Positions 1-9,016 of a DNA stretch of 18,026 nt are shown in pieces. Made by a program: the position numbers and the translations under genes. The DNA comes from an uncultured Comamonadaceae bacterium. GTDB lineage: Bacteria; Pseudomonadota; Gammaproteobacteria; Burkholderiales; Burkholderiaceae. Each line of letters begins with the position of its first letter. Positions within the stretch are counted from its first letter, which is position 1. The notes beneath the pieces were generated by a model. The model saw only the letters and a list, made by a program, of their open reading frames with translations, was not told the origin of the DNA and did no database searches. The stretch lies in NCBI GenBank assembly GCA_946482595.1, contig CAMLSD010000096.1, forward strand, positions 1-18,026. The letters run 5' to 3'.

Positions 1-83
1 CGCTCACAAGGAAACGCCGGGCCGTCCCAAGTTTCCTTGACCCCCGTGGGGGGCGGGCTGGGCGCAGCCCGGCCCTGGGGGCG
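1..83. repeat. GC-rich intergenic palindromes upstream of the S8 protease
   Basis: This gene-free stretch is built from nested inverted repeats. A perfect 9-bp inverted repeat, CAAGGAAAC (7-15) and GTTTCCTTG (31-39), is followed directly by CCCCC (41-45) facing a G run (48-53). A further hairpin has CGGGCT (54-59) opposite AGCCCG (66-71). No T-run follows any of them, so a classical intrinsic terminator is not supported. The TTCC-ACCCCC-GGGGGG core resembles the palindrome before ptsN at 12768-12789, which suggests a dispersed intergenic element. Function is unknown. Confidence 0.5.
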
Positions 84-153
84 CTTACAAGCGGTTGCCT
101 TGGCGGCCGCCGAGGCCGCGCAGCGGCCGTCACCCGGATGCCACCCGCACCCA

Positions 154-159
154 CATAAT
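154..159 (+). promoter_or_regulatory. Possible -10 element of the S8 protease gene
   Basis: CATAAT lies only six bases before the chosen ATG at 166. No convincing -35 hexamer sits 16-18 bases upstream. If the element is real, transcription would begin at or next to the start codon. The 10-bp palindrome ATGCCGGCAT (158-167) overlaps the same place. Confidence 0.3.
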
Positions 160-165
160 GCCGGC

Positions 166-1926
166 ATGATGCCGCGCCTTTCCCCCACCTTCCTGGGCCC
201 CTGCGCCCTCGCACTGACCCTGGTCTCGCCGGCCGTGCTGGCACAGGGGCCACAGCCCGACGGTCCGTCGCACGGGCTGATCGTCAAGCTCAAGCAGCCC
301 ACCACCGCGCGCGAACAGGCGCAACGGGCGCCGCGTGAACGTCTGGCCTCGGCACTGCAGGGCGCGCGCGAGCGAGCGCTCGCGGCCACCGCCGCCCTGG
401 GTGAGCCGGCGCTGCGGCGGGTCGGTTCGGGCCACCTGCTGCGCTGGGATCGACCCCTGCCACCCGAGCAGGCCGCTCGGCTGGCCGATGCGCTGCGTGC
501 CGATCCGGCGGTCGAGAGTGTCGACTTCAACACCCGCGAGCGGCGGCTCGACACCAACGCCAGCGATCCGCGCTTTGCCGAGCAGTGGTGGCTGCAGGCG
601 CTGGGCACGCGCAACAACGGGGTGCCCCGCATGCCCACGGCCTGGGACGTCAGCACCGGCGTGCCGGTGTCCGGCCAGCCGTACATCCCGGTCGCCGTGC
701 TCGACACCGGCGCGCTGTTCGGCCACCCCGACCTGCAGGGCAAGTGGCTCACCGGCTTCGATTTTGTCTCCGGCGTGGCCGAGGGCAATGACGGCGACGG
801 GCGTGATGCCGATCCCTCCGACCCGGGCGACTGGGTCAGCCAGGCCGACACCGCCCAGGCGGCGTTCAGTGGCTGCGGCATTGAAGACAGCTCCTGGCAC
901 GGCACCCTGATCGCCGGCCAGATCGCCGCGGCCACCAACAACGCGCTGGGCGTGGCCGGCCTGAACTGGCAGGCGCGCATCGTGCCGGTACGCATTGCCG
1001 GCAAATGCGGCGCCGAGGTGGCCGACATCGTCGACGGCATGCGCTGGGCGGCGGGGCTGCCGGTGTGCCGTGTCACGGCCAGCGACGGCAGCTGTTCGCA
1101 GTTCTACCCCGCCAATCCCAATCCGGCGCGTATCCTGAACCTGAGCTTTGGCGGCTCGTCGGCCTGCAACACCACCTACCAGGACGCGATCGACGACATC
1201 CGCGCCGTCGGGGCGGTGCTGGTGGCGGCAGCCAACAACGAAAGCTCGCCGACCGTGGGCCGCCCGGCAAACTGCCGCAACGTGATTGCGGTGGCTGCAC
1301 TCAACCGCGATGGCTTCAAGGCGACGTATTCGAACTTCGGCTCGGCCATCACCGTGTCCACCGTGGGCGGCGACCCGAAAACCCTGGGGCGCTGCGGCCC
1401 CTTCCTGGGCGATGACGGCATCCTCTCGACTGGCAACCTGGGCGCCACCTCGCCGGGTGAACATGGCTACACGGCCGTTTCGGGCACCAGCTTCTCGACG
1501 CCGATCGTGGCCGGCGTGGCCTCGTTGATGCTGGCGCGCAACCCCAACCTGAGTGTCGACCAGATTGTCGCGGGCCTGCGCAACTCGGCCCGACCGCATG
1601 TGTCCTCGCCCAAGCTGGGCACCTGCACTGCCAGCAATGAAGGGCGCTGCCAGTGCACGACCTCGACCTGCGGGGCCGGCATCCTCGATGCCCCCCAGGC
1701 GCTGGCGTATGCCGGCAATCCGGACGGCTACCAGCGCCCGACCTGGCCCACCGTCACGATCGACAACGCCGACGTTGATGCCTGCGTGGCCTCGGGCGGT
1801 GGCAATGGCGGCACCGAACCCGACGAGGAAGAAGACGCGGGCGGTGCACTGGGCGGTGCCTGGCTGCTCGGGCTGGCCCTGGCTGCGGCTGTGGTGCAGC
1901 GGCAGCGGCGGCAGACGCCGGCCTGA
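166..1926 (+). CDS. Secreted S8 (subtilisin-like) serine protease with GlyGly-CTERM-like tail
   Basis: This is a 586-residue extracellular subtilase. Residues 1-26 form a signal peptide (hydrophobic core, then PAVLA before Q27). Residues about 27-130 look like an inhibitor-type propeptide. The catalytic domain carries Asp180 in VLDTG, His245 in SWHGT, the oxyanion Asn358 in AAANNE and Ser442 in SGTSFSTP. The run NDGDGRDADPSDPGDW between Asp and His is typical of the secreted proteases of Xanthomonas and relatives. Several Cys residues suggest disulfides. After a Gly-rich, acidic linker (GTEPDEEED) the protein ends with GGALGG (559-564), a short hydrophobic helix and QRQRR, the layout of a GlyGly-CTERM signal cut by rhombosortase. 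I start at 166 rather than at the open frame's earliest ATG (37) because only this places a signal peptide at the N terminus. No Shine-Dalgarno is visible. The gene converges on the SPOR gene. Substrate unknown. Confidence 0.93.
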   Translation: MMPRLSPTFLGPCALALTLVSPAVLAQGPQPDGPSHGLIVKLKQPTTAREQAQRAPRERLASALQGARERALAATAALGEPALRRVGSGHLLRWDRPLPPEQAARLADALRADPAVESVDFNTRERRLDTNASDPRFAEQWWLQALGTRNNGVPRMPTAWDVSTGVPVSGQPYIPVAVLDTGALFGHPDLQGKWLTGFDFVSGVAEGNDGDGRDADPSDPGDWVSQADTAQAAFSGCGIEDSSWHGTLIAGQIAAATNNALGVAGLNWQARIVPVRIAGKCGAEVADIVDGMRWAAGLPVCRVTASDGSCSQFYPANPNPARILNLSFGGSSACNTTYQDAIDDIRAVGAVLVAAANNESSPTVGRPANCRNVIAVAALNRDGFKATYSNFGSAITVSTVGGDPKTLGRCGPFLGDDGILSTGNLGATSPGEHGYTAVSGTSFSTPIVAGVASLMLARNPNLSVDQIVAGLRNSARPHVSSPKLGTCTASNEGRCQCTTSTCGAGILDAPQALAYAGNPDGYQRPTWPTVTIDNADVDACVASGGGNGGTEPDEEEDAGGALGGAWLLGLALAAAVVQRQRRQTPA

Positions 1927-1975
1927 GCGGCCGGCGCAGTGCGGCCAGCAAGGGGAGTCAGGCCTGTGAGACCTG

Positions 1976-2788
1976 TCAGGTGGACGCCGCCGCGGCCACA
2001 GGCGGTGGCCGGCATGGCACGAAACTGCGCCCGGCCAGCCGGCTGCGCAGGTTTTCCAGGCGGGTGGTGAGGTCGGTGTCGGCGGCCGGCACACGCACCA
2101 TGTGGGTGATGCGGGGTGCCGTCACGACGATCACGCGGGCCGAGCGCACGCCCTGGCGTTCGAGTTCGGCCTGCCGGGCATCGGCCTGCGGACGACTGGT
2201 GTAGCGACCCAGCGACAGACCGGGCTCGAAACCCGGCGAGCTGCGTACTTCTTCGGCCCGGATGCCCTGCTGGCGCAGGTCAGCCTGCCGCTCGAGCAGG
2301 GCTTCGCGTGTGGGAAAGCGGCCGATGTACACCAGGAACACCCCCGGCCCCTCATTGCGCTGCGACACCCAGGTGCCGTTGGCCAGCGTGGCTTCGAGTG
2401 TGGTGCGCACCTGGGCGAATTCGGTCTCGCTGTAGGGGCCGGCCTCCAGGCAGACCCCGGCCGTGCCGACCGGCGCACTGGCCGCAGCCGCGGGCAGCGC
2501 GGCGCTGGCGGCACCGACGGCGGCCACACCGCTGGCGGGCGTTGCGGTCGTGCCGGACGGGGCCGATCCGGCAGCCGCTGGTGTGGCGGCCGCGCCGGCG
2601 GTGCCGGCCCCGCTGCCGTCGGCACCGCTTGACAGCAGCCGGATCGACTCGGGCCGCACCTCGAGCTGCTTGCGCTGCGGTTCCTGCTGGTGCGGCGGGA
2701 CGGGCAGCACGGACATCAGGTACCCGCGCGACCAGGCGAGGTAACCCAGGTTGGCGGCCAGCAGGACCAGCACCAAAAGCCTCAGCAT
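1976..2788 (-). CDS. SPOR-domain inner-membrane protein
   Basis: This 270-residue protein has one N-terminal membrane segment (about residues 3-19), a short basic stretch, and an Ala/Gly/Ser/Pro-rich low-complexity linker (about 54-109). A periplasmic SPOR-like region follows (about 147-225). Two half-repeats are visible: VFLVYIGRFPTREALLERQA, and LSLGRYTSRPQADARQAELE. SPOR domains bind denuded glycan strands of peptidoglycan, often at the division septum (established for FtsN and DamX); a role in septal or wall processes is inferred here. The conserved segment starting CLEAGPYSE (113-121) is shared, from memory, with other Burkholderiales proteins encoded next to birA. Its ATG overlaps the birA stop by 7 nt (ATGCTGA), so translation is probably coupled. 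It is the last gene of the SET-birA-SPOR unit. Confidence 0.85.
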   Translation of the reverse strand: MLRLLVLVLLAANLGYLAWSRGYLMSVLPVPPHQQEPQRKQLEVRPESIRLLSSGADGSGAGTAGAAATPAAAGSAPSGTTATPASGVAAVGAASAALPAAAASAPVGTAGVCLEAGPYSETEFAQVRTTLEATLANGTWVSQRNEGPGVFLVYIGRFPTREALLERQADLRQQGIRAEEVRSSPGFEPGLSLGRYTSRPQADARQAELERQGVRSARVIVVTAPRITHMVRVPAADTDLTTRLENLRSRLAGRSFVPCRPPPVAAAAST

Positions 2789-3591
2789 GGACGCACGCTC
2801 ACTTCGCCGCTGACGATCGGAACGAGGCCCTGCGCGGTGCGCAGCAGCAGCGCGCCCCGGGCATCGACACCGGCCGCCACACCCTGCTCGGCACCGGGCT
2901 GGGTGGTGCTCAGCTCGCGCCCGGCCAGGGCGTCGCGAGCGGCATAGGCGGCCGCAAAAGGCGCAAAGCCTGACTGCTCAAAATGCAGCACGGCGCTCAG
3001 CAGCGCTGGCGCCACGTGCGCCAGGGTGTCGGGCGCCGTGGCACCGGGCTGGAGGTCCTGGAGCGAGGCGACATCGTTGCGGCCATCGGCCACGGTCACC
3101 GGAGTGATGTTCAGGCCCACCCCGATCACGGCCTGCCGCGGTTCGGGCCCGGCGACGGTTTCGATCAGGATGCCGCCCAGCTTGCGGCCGTTGCCATCGG
3201 CGTCGAGCAGCCAGAGGTCGTTCGGCCACTTGAGCCGCACCTCAGGCCCCAGTGCCTCGGCCAGCGCCAGGCCGACCACCAGCGACAGGCCCGACCAGTC
3301 GCTTGCCTGCAGCGGCAGCGCGAGCGAAAACGTCAGCGAGGCGCCGGGCTGCGACTGCCAGGCGCGGCCCTGGCGCCCGCGGCCGGCCGTCTGGTGTTCG
3401 GCCACCATCAGGCAGGGGCTGGTGTCGCCGGCGCGGGCGCGCTCGATCAGGCGGGTGTTGGTCGAGTCGGTCTCGGGCAGCACCTCGACGCTCAGCCCGG
3501 GGCACAGTGCGCTCAGGCGTTCCCACAGGGTTTCGGCCGGCCACTGAAGGCCGGTGCGCAGGGGGCTCGACGGGGGAGGGGAGGTGTTCAC
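2782..3591 (-). CDS. birA: Biotin--[acetyl-CoA-carboxylase] ligase
   Basis: BirA activates biotin with ATP to biotinyl-AMP and transfers it to the carrier lysine of the acetyl-CoA carboxylase subunit AccB, in the cytoplasm. This 269-residue protein shows the family motifs: DSTN (42-45), TAGRGRQGRAW (68-78, the biotinyl-AMP loop), KWPNDLW (121-127) and KLGGILIET (137-145). There is no N-terminal winged-helix domain, so this is the monofunctional type and should not repress biotin genes as the E. coli enzyme does. The start is GTG at 3591, six bases after the SET gene stop, and the 3' end overlaps the SPOR gene. In many Burkholderiales coaX (type III pantothenate kinase) directly follows birA; it is absent here. 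Confidence 0.96.
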   Translation of the reverse strand: MNTSPPPSSPLRTGLQWPAETLWERLSALCPGLSVEVLPETDSTNTRLIERARAGDTSPCLMVAEHQTAGRGRQGRAWQSQPGASLTFSLALPLQASDWSGLSLVVGLALAEALGPEVRLKWPNDLWLLDADGNGRKLGGILIETVAGPEPRQAVIGVGLNITPVTVADGRNDVASLQDLQPGATAPDTLAHVAPALLSAVLHFEQSGFAPFAAAYAARDALAGRELSTTQPGAEQGVAAGVDARGALLLRTAQGLVPIVSGEVSVRPC

Positions 3592-3597
3592 GGCAGC

Positions 3598-4119
3598 TCA
3601 GCGCTTGGGTGACAGCATGGTCTTGCGACAGCGCGGGCTGCCGCAGCGGCATTCGTATTCCTTCTTGAGCTTGGGCGTGTAGCGCTCGTCGATCACGAGG
3701 CCGTAGTCGTAGAAGAGTTCCTCACCGGCGGCGATGTCGCGCAGCGCCTTGATGAAGATGCGGCCGTCGACTTCGTCGGCCTCGCAGTTGGGCTCGCAGG
3801 CATGGTTGATCCAGCGTGCGGCATTGCCACCGTACTTCGCGTCGATCACGTGGGTGTCATCGATGTGGAAGTAGAAGGTGTGGTGCGGGTCCTTCGGGTC
3901 GTGCGGATGGCGTCGCAGGGCCTCGGGCCAGGAGATGACCTCGCCCTTGTATTCGATGACGGTCTCGCCGGCGGCCAGCGGCACCAGCGCATAGACCCCC
4001 TTGCCGTGCACACCGGAGCGCCGCACCTGGATGCGTCGGCCGGAGGCCGCGGCCGCCCGCGCGGCGGGCTTTGCCTGGGTGGCGGGCGGGGACTTGCGCG
4101 AGGGCCTGGGTTGCGTCAT
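3598..4119 (-). CDS. SET-domain protein-lysine methyltransferase
   Basis: This 173-residue protein is a nearly bare SET domain, which transfers methyl groups from S-adenosylmethionine to protein lysines. Visible are GVHGKGVYA (37-45) near the start of the fold, NHACEPNC (105-112) and GEELFYDYG (132-140), which build the knotted cofactor and lysine channel with the catalytic Tyr. A post-SET Cys cluster, C157-x-C159-x4-C164, probably binds zinc with C112. Residues 1-29 are a disordered basic Ala/Lys/Pro-rich arm. I chose ATG at 4119; an in-frame ATG at 4137 is possible, whereas the open frame back to 4335 would run far into the divergent gene. Chlamydia-type bacterial SET enzymes modify histone-like proteins; the substrate here is unknown. 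First gene of the SET-birA-SPOR cluster. Confidence 0.9.
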   Translation of the reverse strand: MTQPRPSRKSPPATQAKPAARAAAASGRRIQVRRSGVHGKGVYALVPLAAGETVIEYKGEVISWPEALRRHPHDPKDPHHTFYFHIDDTHVIDAKYGGNAARWINHACEPNCEADEVDGRIFIKALRDIAAGEELFYDYGLVIDERYTPKLKKEYECRCGSPRCRKTMLSPKR

Positions 4120-4179
4120 GGGCGACTTTGGGTACATTGAAATTGAGCGCACGCGTGCACGCGCGCGCGAGCGACCCGC

Positions 4180-4185
4180 ATTGTA
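4180..4185 (-). promoter_or_regulatory. Candidate -10 of the SET-birA-SPOR cluster
   Basis: The minus strand reads TACAAT here, one mismatch from TATAAT and about 60 bases before the SET start codon. No clear -35 hexamer lies 16-18 bases upstream. The site is within the 91-bp gap shared with the divergent TlpA-topB genes. An alternating CG/TG-rich tract (4147-4170) lies in the predicted leader. Confidence 0.4.
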
Positions 4186-4210
4186 GGCGGGGCAGAACAG
4201 GACGCACGAC

Positions 4211-4801
4211 ATGAACGAAGCAGCAAGCGGTGCACGGGACGGGGCCATCGGCCCGGCCGATGTGGCGGCCGATGTGGCGGCCGATGTGGCCCCCGGCTGG
4301 TCGCGGCGGCACTGGCTGGGCGGTGCCGCAGGCATCGCGCTGGCCGGCGCCGGGCTGGTGTCGCCGGCCGCGGCACAATCGCTGCCGGCGGTGGGGTCGA
4401 TGCTGGCCTTGCCGCCCGAACTGCCCCTGGTGGGTGGCGGCAGCTACACGCCCCAGCGGGCCCAGGGCAAGGTGCTTGTGGTCTACTGGTGGGCAACCTG
4501 GTGTCCGTTCTGTGCCGTACAGTCGCCACGCATTCATGCGCTGTGGCAGGTCCAGCGGGCGCGGGGGCTCGAGGTGCTGACGATCTCGGTCGACAAGACG
4601 GAAGCGGTCGTGCGCGAGTACCTGTCGGCCAAGGGTTACGGGTTTCCCGTGACCATGCAGTCCGGCCCTGCGGCGCAGGGCCTGCCCAAACCCAAGGGCC
4701 TTCCCGTCACCGTGGTGCGTGGTCGTGATGGCAAGGTCGTGTTTGCCGAAGCCGGCGAGCTGTTCCCCGAGGACATCGAAGGCTTCGCCCGATTTCTTTG
4801 A
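4211..4801 (+). CDS. TlpA-like exported thioredoxin-fold protein, probable Tat substrate
   Basis: This 196-residue protein has a thioredoxin fold with the active site WCPFC (C98, C101) in VYWWATWCPFCAVQSP and a cis-Pro loop at KGLP (Pro165), as in TlpA/ResA-type thiol-disulfide oxidoreductases that act in the periplasm. The export signal looks twin-arginine: SRRHWLGG (31-38), a hydrophobic stretch, and a likely cleavage site after PAAA (52-55). The 30 residues before the arginines are unusually long and contain the tandem repeat ADVA-ADVA-ADVA. ATG 4211 is preceded by AGGA. topB starts 12 bp after its stop, so the two are probably co-transcribed, a pairing I recall from other Burkholderiales. 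Its partner proteins cannot be read from the sequence. Confidence 0.88.
   Translation: MNEAASGARDGAIGPADVAADVAADVAPGWSRRHWLGGAAGIALAGAGLVSPAAAQSLPAVGSMLALPPELPLVGGGSYTPQRAQGKVLVVYWWATWCPFCAVQSPRIHALWQVQRARGLEVLTISVDKTEAVVREYLSAKGYGFPVTMQSGPAAQGLPKPKGLPVTVVRGRDGKVVFAEAGELFPEDIEGFARFL
4259..4294 (+). repeat. Three tandem 12-bp units inside the TlpA-like gene
   Basis: GATGTGGCGGCC occurs at 4259-4270 and 4271-4282, followed by a diverged copy, GATGTGGCCCCC, at 4283-4294. Each unit encodes four residues (DVAA, DVAA, DVAP), so gain or loss of a unit keeps the frame and only lengthens or shortens the N-region ahead of the Tat motif. Confidence 0.9.
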
Positions 4802-4813
4802 GACGAAAGAACG

Positions 4814-7426
<2,613 letters not shown>

Positions 7427-7441
7427 TCCAGCGCAGCGGCC

Positions 7442-8278
7442 ATGGTGCCGGACGTCCAGCCTCCCGGTGTCGTCGCCCAGGTGGTGTCGCGGGTCGAGCA
7501 CCGTGTGCGCACGCTCACCGTGCGCGACCTGCTGGTGGGTCGCGTGCGTTCCGGGCGCAAGACCCTCATCGGGGCGCGTTCGGAGCACGCCTTCGCGGCG
7601 GGTGAGTTGTTCATCGTGGCCCGGGGCACGCAATGGGACGTCATCAACGACCCCCGCCCCGACGGATGTTACGTGGCGCAGATCCTGGTGCCCAGCCAGG
7701 CGGTCGTGCGCCAGTACCATGACCAGCCCGACCTGCCGCTGCCGGCCGGTGCCCGCGTGAACGACTGTGCCCGGGCCCGCGCCGACGGCGACCTGGGTGA
7801 AGCCTTCGACCGTGCCCTGGCCGCCTTGCAGGGCGCGGGTTCGCCGGCCCTGTGCCGGCACCGGCTGTTCGAGGTGCTGCTGCTGCTGGCCGAGCGCGGC
7901 ATCGTGCCGGACCCCGGCGACACCGACCGCTGGAGTGACCGGGTGCGCCGGCTGATCGCCCAGCGACCGCATGCCGACTGGTCCGTCGACGCGGTGGCCG
8001 ATCAGTTTCATGTCAGTGCCAGCACGCTGCGCCGCCGCATGGCGGACGACGGCCACACGCTGGGCGCGCTCGTGCGTGAAGTGCGCCTGGAACACGCCCT
8101 GGCCCTGCTGCAGGGGACGGCGCTGAGCGTGGGCGACATCGCCGCGCGCTGCGGCTATGAATCACACAGCCGCTTCACGGCAGCCTTTCGAAGCCGCTTC
8201 GGCTTTGCGCCGTCCCACCTGCGCCCGGCCGGCGCCGCAGTGGGCATCGCGGCACAGCAACTGACGCTGGCGGGCTAA
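7442..8278 (+). CDS. AraC-family transcriptional regulator
   Basis: The 278-residue protein has an N-terminal region (about 1-150) with cupin-like character (GELFIVARGTQWDVIND) and a C-terminal AraC-type double helix-turn-helix. The first HTH is around 181-200 (SVDAVADQFHVSASTLRRRM). The second is around 230-250 (GDIAARCGYESHSRFTAAFR), followed by the family signature ending FGFAPSHLR. The N-terminal half would sense a small molecule; the ligand is unknown. The gene starts 15 bases after topB, possibly by read-through, and is followed after 72 bases by the PEBP gene, a likely but unproven target. A short hairpin, GGAGC (8299-8303) with GCTCC (8310-8314), lies in that gap without a T-run. The start ATG 7442 is the first in frame. 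Confidence 0.9.
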   Translation: MVPDVQPPGVVAQVVSRVEHRVRTLTVRDLLVGRVRSGRKTLIGARSEHAFAAGELFIVARGTQWDVINDPRPDGCYVAQILVPSQAVVRQYHDQPDLPLPAGARVNDCARARADGDLGEAFDRALAALQGAGSPALCRHRLFEVLLLLAERGIVPDPGDTDRWSDRVRRLIAQRPHADWSVDAVADQFHVSASTLRRRMADDGHTLGALVREVRLEHALALLQGTALSVGDIAARCGYESHSRFTAAFRSRFGFAPSHLRPAGAAVGIAAQQLTLAG

Positions 8279-8350
8279 CGCCTGAGGTCCCGCTCGGGGG
8301 AGCATGGCGGCTCCTTCAACCGACCGACGTCGCTGACTGAAAGACCCGCC

Positions 8351-8911
8351 ATGTCCTCTTCACTGAATCGCTCCCTCGCGGCCCTGATGATCGCGGCCGC
8401 GGGCGCCGCCCATGCCGACACCTTCACCCTGCACAGCCCCACGATCGGGACTTCCGGGCAGCTCAGCGAGGCCCAGGTGTTCAACGGTTTCGGATGCAGC
8501 GGCCAGAACCGCTCGCCGGCCCTGGTCTGGCAGGGCGCACCGGCCGGCACGCGCAGTTTTGCCGTGACGGTGTACGACCCGGACGCCCCGACCGGCTCGG
8601 GCTGGTGGCACTGGGTGCTGTTCAACCTGCCCGCGTCCACCACCGGCTTGCCCGAGGGGGCCGGCAGCCCGGCCGGGCAGGCCCTGCCGGCGGGCAGCCT
8701 GCAGGGGCGCACCGACTTCGGGACGCCCGGTTTTGGCGGGGCCTGCCCGCCGGCCGGCGATCCCGCCCACCGCTATGTGTTCACCGTGCATGCGCTCAAG
8801 GTCGAGAAGATCGAGGTGCCGGCCGATGCCAGCGCAGCGCTGGTCGGCTACATGCTGCACAGCCACCGACTGGGGCAGGCCAGCTTCACGGCCACCTACG
8901 GTCGACGCTGA
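8351..8911 (+). CDS. Periplasmic YbhB/YbcL-family (PEBP) protein
   Basis: The 186-residue protein belongs to the phosphatidylethanolamine-binding protein / Raf-kinase-inhibitor-like family. A signal peptide covers residues 1-22 (cleavage after AHA, before D23), so the mature protein should be periplasmic. The ligand-pocket motif is DPDAPTGSGWWHWVLFNLP (starting at D76), and a second conserved stretch, GDPAHRYVFTVHAL, lies further on. Two Cys (in FGCSGQN and GGACPPAGD) could form a disulfide. Bacterial members bind small anionic or phospholipid-like ligands, but their physiological role is not settled. It follows the AraC-family gene. A 16-bp perfect palindrome begins nine bases after its stop. 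Confidence 0.92.
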   Translation: MSSSLNRSLAALMIAAAGAAHADTFTLHSPTIGTSGQLSEAQVFNGFGCSGQNRSPALVWQGAPAGTRSFAVTVYDPDAPTGSGWWHWVLFNLPASTTGLPEGAGSPAGQALPAGSLQGRTDFGTPGFGGACPPAGDPAHRYVFTVHALKVEKIEVPADASAALVGYMLHSHRLGQASFTATYGRR

Positions 8912-8919
8912 GCGGGTCA

Positions 8920-8935
8920 AGGCCCGGGCCCGGGC
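8920..8935. repeat. Perfect 16-bp palindrome of alternating GGG/CCC triplets
   Basis: GGCCCGGGCCCGGGCC equals its own reverse complement. It lies just after the PEBP stop and before the aminopeptidase gene. It could fold as an RNA hairpin that stalls transcription, but no U-tract follows, so I do not call a terminator. It can equally be read as tandem GGGCCC units arising by slippage. Confidence 0.85.
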
Positions 8936-9016
8936 CCCGGCACGGGCGAGGGCGATGCCGCACAATGCGTGGCACCGTCGCCGCCTGCGGCGTCACTGCC
9001 ACCCTCCGCCCGTGCC

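Noticed and set aside
37..165. Upstream extension of the S8 protease to ATG 37
   Set aside because: It would put 43 Gly/Ala/Pro-rich residues translated from palindromic DNA before an obvious signal peptide.
130..2094. A 654-codon minus-strand open frame opposite the S8 protease
   Set aside because: It has the same codon-opposite register as the protease, shows no recognisable domain, and overlaps the SPOR gene 3' end.
8299..8314. Terminator between the AraC and PEBP genes
   Set aside because: It is a five-pair stem with only two T's after it; noted with the AraC gene but not listed as a terminator.
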